Assembly: GCA_964386525.1 (NCBI GenBank)
Contig: CAYLSO010000110.1
Location: 1-22,834, forward strand
From: CAYLSO01 sp964386525
GTDB lineage: Bacteria; Eisenbacteria; RBG-16-71-46; DASYSL01
DNA length: 22,834 nucleotides
Direction of reading: 5' to 3'
Shown: piece after piece, positions 19,593 through 22,834 of the stretch
Numbering within the stretch: the first letter of the stretch is position 1
Layout of the letters: every line of letters begins with the position of its first letter
Translations under genes and position numbers: made by a program
Notes under the pieces: generated by a model
Database searches by the model: none
The model's input: only the letters and a program-made list of their open reading frames with translations
What the model was told of the DNA's origin: nothing

Positions 19593-21425
19593 ATGCCCGT
19601 CAACGACATACAGAAGCGGATCCGGCGCTTCCCGTGGACGTTCTTCTTCGGGATCGTCGTCTTCGTCCTGTTCGCCTCGGCCGGCGCCGTCTTCGGGCTC
19701 GCCCGCTGGATGGACAACGACCTGCCGCCGATCGAGAACCTGCAGACCTACCGGCCGGCGCTGAAGTCCTCCGTCTACGACGTCCGCAACCGCCTGGTCC
19801 ACGAGTTCTACCGCGAGAACCGCCAGCCGCTGCGGCTCTCCGAGATCCCTTCCAGCCTCGTGCAGGCCACCATCGCCACGGAGGACAAGCGCTTCTACCA
19901 GCACTGGGGCGTCGACATCTTCGGTATCCTGCGCGCCGCCGCGGTCAACCTGCTGCGCGGAGAACGCGCCCAGGGGGCCAGCACGATCACTCAGCAGCTG
20001 GCCCGCAACATGTTCCTCACGCACGAGCGGAGTTGGCAGCGCAAGATGAAGGAGGCGCTGCTGGCCCTGCGCATCGAGCGGGTGCACTCGAAGCACGAGA
20101 TCCTCGAGCTGTACTTCAACCAGATCTACTACGGGGACGGCTCCTACGGGGTCGCCTCGGCCGCTGGGAACTTCTTCGGCCGGCCCCCGGCGCAGCTGAA
20201 GCTGGAGGAGGCCGCGCTGCTCGCGGGCCTGCCGGCCAACCCGGCCCGCTACTCCCCACGCCGTCACCCGGACGCCGCCAAGAGCCGCCGCAACCACGTG
20301 CTGCGCCGCATGTACGAGGAGAAGCTCATCACGGCCGAGCAGTACCGCCGCGCCGCCGCCCTGCCCCTGGGGGTGACCGCCGAGCGCTTCGTGGCCAACA
20401 GCGCCCCCTATTTCGTGGAGATGGTGCGCCAGTACATGGACGAGAAGTACGGCTCGAACCTGCTGTACGAGGGCGGGCTCAAGATCTACACCTCGCTCGA
20501 CCTGGATCTGCAGGCGGCCGCCGAGCGCAGCCTGGAGAAGCACCTGAGCGTTCTCGAGACGCGCAACGGCTACGCCGCCACGCGCGCCGCTTTCGCGCAC
20601 CCCGCCGCAGCCGGCGCGCCGGCGGTGCGCACGCCGTACCTGCAGGGGGCGGTGCTGGCCCTCGATCCCAAGACCGGCTACATCCGCGCCCTGGTGGGCG
20701 GCCGCAGCTTCACCGACTCGCCCTTCAACCGCGCCGTGCAGGCGCAGCGCCAGCCGGGCTCGGCGTTCAAGCCCTTCATCTACACCGCCGCCATCGACAA
20801 CCTGGGATACAAACCGACCGACGTCGTGGTGGACGCGCCGGTGACCTACGCGGCCGGCGGCGGCGGTGTGTGGTCGCCGGGCAATTACGACGGCGGTTTC
20901 TCCGGCCCGGTGACGCTGCGTTACGCGCTGCAGAAGTCGATCAACATCCCGGCCATCAAGCTGCTCGGCAAGGTGGGCACGACCACCGTCGGCTCGTACG
21001 CGCGGCTGATGGGGATCAAGAGCCCGATCGGGCAGAACCTGTCGCTCGCCCTGGGCACCAGCGAGGTGAACCTGCTCGAGCTGGTCTCCGCCTACGCCGT
21101 GCTCGCCGCCCAGGGCATCCGTACCGAGCCCCTGTTCGTCCTCAAGATCGAGGACGCCGAGGGCAACGTCCTGGAGACCAATCCGCCGCGCCCCACCGAC
21201 GTGCTGTCGTCGGAGACGGCGGCGGTGATGACCAGCATGCTGCAGAGCGTGGTGGACCACGGCACCGGCTACCCGGCGCGGGCCATGGGCCTCACCGTGC
21301 CGGCGGCCGGCAAGACCGGCACCACCGACGACTACACCGACGCCTGGTTCGTGGGCTACACGCCCAGCCTGGTGTGCGGCACCTGGGTGGGGTTCGACGT
21401 CAAGCGCCCGCTCGGCAAGGCATGA
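19593..21425 (+). CDS. mrcA: Penicillin-binding protein 1A, bifunctional, frameshifted near the 3' end
   Basis: This class A PBP polymerises glycan strands and cross-links peptidoglycan at the inner membrane. Translation starts at ATG 19593 behind AGGGGAA. Residues 13-38 form the membrane anchor. The GT51 glycosyltransferase domain (about 55-230) has catalytic E97 in ATEDKRFYQHWG and GASTITQQLARN (128-139). The transpeptidase domain (about 345-600) has SAFK (S390-K393), SIN (449-451) and KTGT (574-577). The frame reads TWVGFDVKRPLGKA and stops at 21425. The expected family continuation (GKG-TG, then LP-W-DVM) resumes in the -1 frame at 21422. One missing G in AAGGCATG, against AAGGGCATG, would explain this. 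All catalytic motifs lie before the break. Real mutation and consensus error cannot be distinguished here. Confidence 0.9.
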   Translation: MPVNDIQKRIRRFPWTFFFGIVVFVLFASAGAVFGLARWMDNDLPPIENLQTYRPALKSSVYDVRNRLVHEFYRENRQPLRLSEIPSSLVQATIATEDKRFYQHWGVDIFGILRAAAVNLLRGERAQGASTITQQLARNMFLTHERSWQRKMKEALLALRIERVHSKHEILELYFNQIYYGDGSYGVASAAGNFFGRPPAQLKLEEAALLAGLPANPARYSPRRHPDAAKSRRNHVLRRMYEEKLITAEQYRRAAALPLGVTAERFVANSAPYFVEMVRQYMDEKYGSNLLYEGGLKIYTSLDLDLQAAAERSLEKHLSVLETRNGYAATRAAFAHPAAAGAPAVRTPYLQGAVLALDPKTGYIRALVGGRSFTDSPFNRAVQAQRQPGSAFKPFIYTAAIDNLGYKPTDVVVDAPVTYAAGGGGVWSPGNYDGGFSGPVTLRYALQKSINIPAIKLLGKVGTTTVGSYARLMGIKSPIGQNLSLALGTSEVNLLELVSAYAVLAAQGIRTEPLFVLKIEDAEGNVLETNPPRPTDVLSSETAAVMTSMLQSVVDHGTGYPARAMGLTVPAAGKTGTTDDYTDAWFVGYTPSLVCGTWVGFDVKRPLGKA

Positions 21426-21790
21426 CCGGCGCGGTGGCGGCGCTGCCCGTGTGGACCGACGTGATGCGGACGTGGACGGCGAACCGGCCGCTCGAGTACT
21501 TCGACCTGCCGTCGGGCACCGTGACGCGCGAGATCTGCGCCGAGACCGGACTCCTCGCCACCGACGCCTGCCCCGAGGTCACCACCGAGGTGTTCACGGC
21601 CGGCACCGAGCCGCAGGAAGTCTGCAACGTGCACGTCGGGCTGCCGCGCCAGCCGGGCGAGCCCGGCGAGCCGGGGCAGCCGCCCGCCGGCCCCGCGCCG
21701 CAGACCCCGCCGGGGCAGCGCAAGCCCGGGCGCGAGGACTTCCGCACCATCGACCGCAAGACGCTGCAGCCGGAGCGCGTGCGCATCTAG
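21422..21790 (+). pseudogene. C-terminal tail of the penicillin-binding protein, displaced by the frameshift
   Basis: This 122-codon frame continues the PBP1A tail: MTGAVAALPVWTDVM is the segment that normally follows the transpeptidase core. It ends with a Cys-containing region (ICAETGLLATDACPE) and a Gly-Pro-rich, collagen-like stretch (around residues 84-105). Its ATG overlaps the upstream TGA as ATGA, so it could in principle be reinitiated as a separate peptide. More likely it belongs to one continuous protein of about 732 residues. Confidence 0.75.
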
Positions 21791-21800
21791 CCGGGGGAGG

Positions 21801-22499
21801 TCAGCCCGCCGCGGGCGGCCCGAAGGGGGCTGCCGCCGCGCGGACCGGCGCCGCCACTCCCAGCTTGGGGCAGTGCCTGGCCAGGGCGCAGTCGGCGCAG
21901 CGCGGCTTACGGGCCTGGCAGAAGACCCGCCCATGGTGGATGAGCAGGTGCGAGAAGAGCGTCCAGTCGCGCTTCGGCACCCGCTCCATGAGATCGAACT
22001 CCACCTTCACGGGGTCGTCTTCGGCCGTCAGCCCCAAGCGCTTGGCCAGCCGGCCGACGTGCGTGTCGACCACGATCCCGGGGATCCCGTAGGCGTCGCC
22101 GAGCACCACGTTGGCCGTCTTGCGGCCCACGCCGCGCAATTGCACCAGGTCTTCGAGCCGCTCGGGCACCCGTCCGCCGTGCTTCTCCACCAGGCCGCGC
22201 GCGCAGGCGGAGAGCGACTTGGCCTTGGCGCGGAAGAAGCCGGTGGAGCGGATCGCCTCCTCCAGCTCCGCCAGCTCGGCGGCAGCGAGGTCGCCCGGCG
22301 TCGGGTAACGCGCGAATAGCCCCGGGGTCACCTGGTTGACGCGCTCGTCGGTGCACTGCGCCGAGAGGATGGTGGCGACCAGCAGGTGGAACGGGCTCCG
22401 GTAGTCCAGCGAGCAGCGCGCCCCCGGGTAGAGGCGCTTGAGGACGCGGATCTGCGCCGCGGCATCGACGCGCGGCAGGCGTGACCGCTTCGCCGCCAC
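21801..22499 (-). CDS. nth: Endonuclease III (DNA glycosylase/AP lyase)
   Basis: The 232-residue enzyme removes oxidised pyrimidines and cleaves the abasic site. The helix-hairpin-helix motif LRGVGRKTANVVLG (121-134) holds the catalytic lysine K127, and the catalytic aspartate is D145 in VVDTHVGR. A [4Fe-4S] loop with the standard spacing Cx6Cx2Cx5C (C194, C201, C204, C210) closes the fold, followed by about 20 Ala/Pro-rich residues. The GTG start at 22499 has AGGGGAG ten bases upstream. That site overlaps the stop codon of nuoI, 15 bp before this start, so the two genes are probably cotranscribed. It converges on the penicillin-binding protein gene with only 10 bp between stop codons. Confidence 0.96.
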   Translation of the reverse strand: MAAKRSRLPRVDAAAQIRVLKRLYPGARCSLDYRSPFHLLVATILSAQCTDERVNQVTPGLFARYPTPGDLAAAELAELEEAIRSTGFFRAKAKSLSACARGLVEKHGGRVPERLEDLVQLRGVGRKTANVVLGDAYGIPGIVVDTHVGRLAKRLGLTAEDDPVKVEFDLMERVPKRDWTLFSHLLIHHGRVFCQARKPRCADCALARHCPKLGVAAPVRAAAAPFGPPAAG

Positions 22500-22514
22500 G
22501 GAGCCGGGACTCCC

Positions 22515-22834
22515 CTAGCGCACGAGGGCCGGCCCCGGCTCGTAACGCGGCCGGTAGCCGGGGGGCGTCGAGGCGAGCTGCGGGCGGTCGGCCAGCAGGC
22601 TGATGGGGTAGACCGTCTCCTCGCGCGTGAACGCGGCCATCTCGTAGTCGCCGGTCATGACGATGGCCTCCTCCGGGCAGGCGTCCACGCACAGGCCGCA
22701 CATCACGCAGCGCAGCATGTCGATGTCGAAGCGCACCGGGTACTTCTCGATGCGCTTGTCCGGGTACTCCCCCGCCTCGATGGTGATGCATTCGGCCGGG
22801 CAGGCGGTGGCGCACATGAAGCAGGCCACGCACT
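22515..22834 (-). CDS. nuoI: NADH-quinone oxidoreductase subunit I, C-terminal part
   Basis: The gene runs off the right edge; about 105 C-terminal residues are visible. Two 2[4Fe-4S] ferredoxin motifs appear in order: CVACFMCATACP at the window edge and CVMCGLCVDACP about 40 residues later. Between them, GEYPDKRIEKYPVRFDIDML is typical of NuoI, the peripheral-arm subunit that passes electrons from NADH towards quinone in complex I. The tail contains EMAAFTREE and YPISLLADRP. The stop TAG (22515-22517) overlaps the nth ribosome-binding site. Family membership is clear; a NuoI-like subunit of another complex cannot be fully excluded without the neighbours. Confidence 0.9.
   Translation of the reverse strand, partial: CVACFMCATACPAECITIEAGEYPDKRIEKYPVRFDIDMLRCVMCGLCVDACPEEAIVMTGDYEMAAFTREETVYPISLLADRPQLASTPPGYRPRYEPGPALVR

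Noticed and set aside
21405..21430. Programmed -1 frameshifting in the penicillin-binding protein gene
   Set aside because: There is no slippery heptamer and no stimulatory structure was evident at the break; a one-base deletion explains it more simply.
21656..21730. Collagen-like protein suggested by Gly-Pro repeats
   Set aside because: The Gly-X-Pro stretch is short and is the tail of the frameshifted penicillin-binding protein, where such linkers are common.

Overview
The window is a GC-rich bacterial chromosome segment of ordinary housekeeping genes around one complete ribosomal RNA operon. The host has an outer membrane: there is a probable outer-membrane beta-barrel protein, and a secreted protein with a FlgD-Ig/T9SS-like C-terminal domain. 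The 16S gene keeps the standard EUB338 site, which argues against Planctomycetes and Verrucomicrobia. Its V1 and V3 regions look unlike Proteobacteria. The high GC, the VCBS-repeat secreted protein and the PNP-type FlgD-Ig tail together suggest an uncultured FCB-affiliated lineage such as Eisenbacteria or Krumholzibacteriota. That placement is inference; a 16S search would settle it.

Left part (1-7125): yebC (partial) and an EF-G-like GTPase form a minus-strand translation operon. Divergent from it are a CPA2 cation:proton antiporter and a small periplasmic cytochrome c. A minus-strand pair follows, sppA (67K-type signal peptide peptidase) and a secreted helical-repeat protein of unknown function, with sppA probably having its own promoter. 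Middle (7126-12213): a divergent intergenic region with a strong inverted repeat and an extended -10 promoter drives a two-gene unit. This unit encodes an unknown secreted protein whose stop overlaps (ATGA) the start of a 1070-residue secreted chimera: putative zinc peptidase, PPC domain, seven VCBS repeats, ASPIC/UnbV domain and FlgD-Ig tail. A probable outer-membrane barrel gene comes next.

Ribosomal operon (12232-18025, minus strand): tandem promoters P1 and P2, boxA, 16S, tRNA-Ile(GAT), tRNA-Ala(TGC), a second boxA, 23S, 5S and a strong bidirectional hairpin terminator. Long complementary arms flank both 16S and 23S and should form the precursor-processing stems. The end of 16S reads CCUCCCUU and can fold back on the adjacent spacer.

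Right part (18115-22834): tyrS sits upstream of the operon on the same strand and appears to be transcribed without a leader. A class A penicillin-binding protein gene is interrupted by a -1 frameshift beyond its catalytic motifs. nth (endonuclease III) lies directly behind the 3' end of nuoI.

No CRISPR array, insertion sequence, integrase or phage gene was seen. The most distinctive points are the secreted peptidase/VCBS/ASPIC two-gene unit, two promoters positioned for leaderless mRNAs with identical geometry, the self-occluding 16S 3' end, and the frameshifted penicillin-binding protein.
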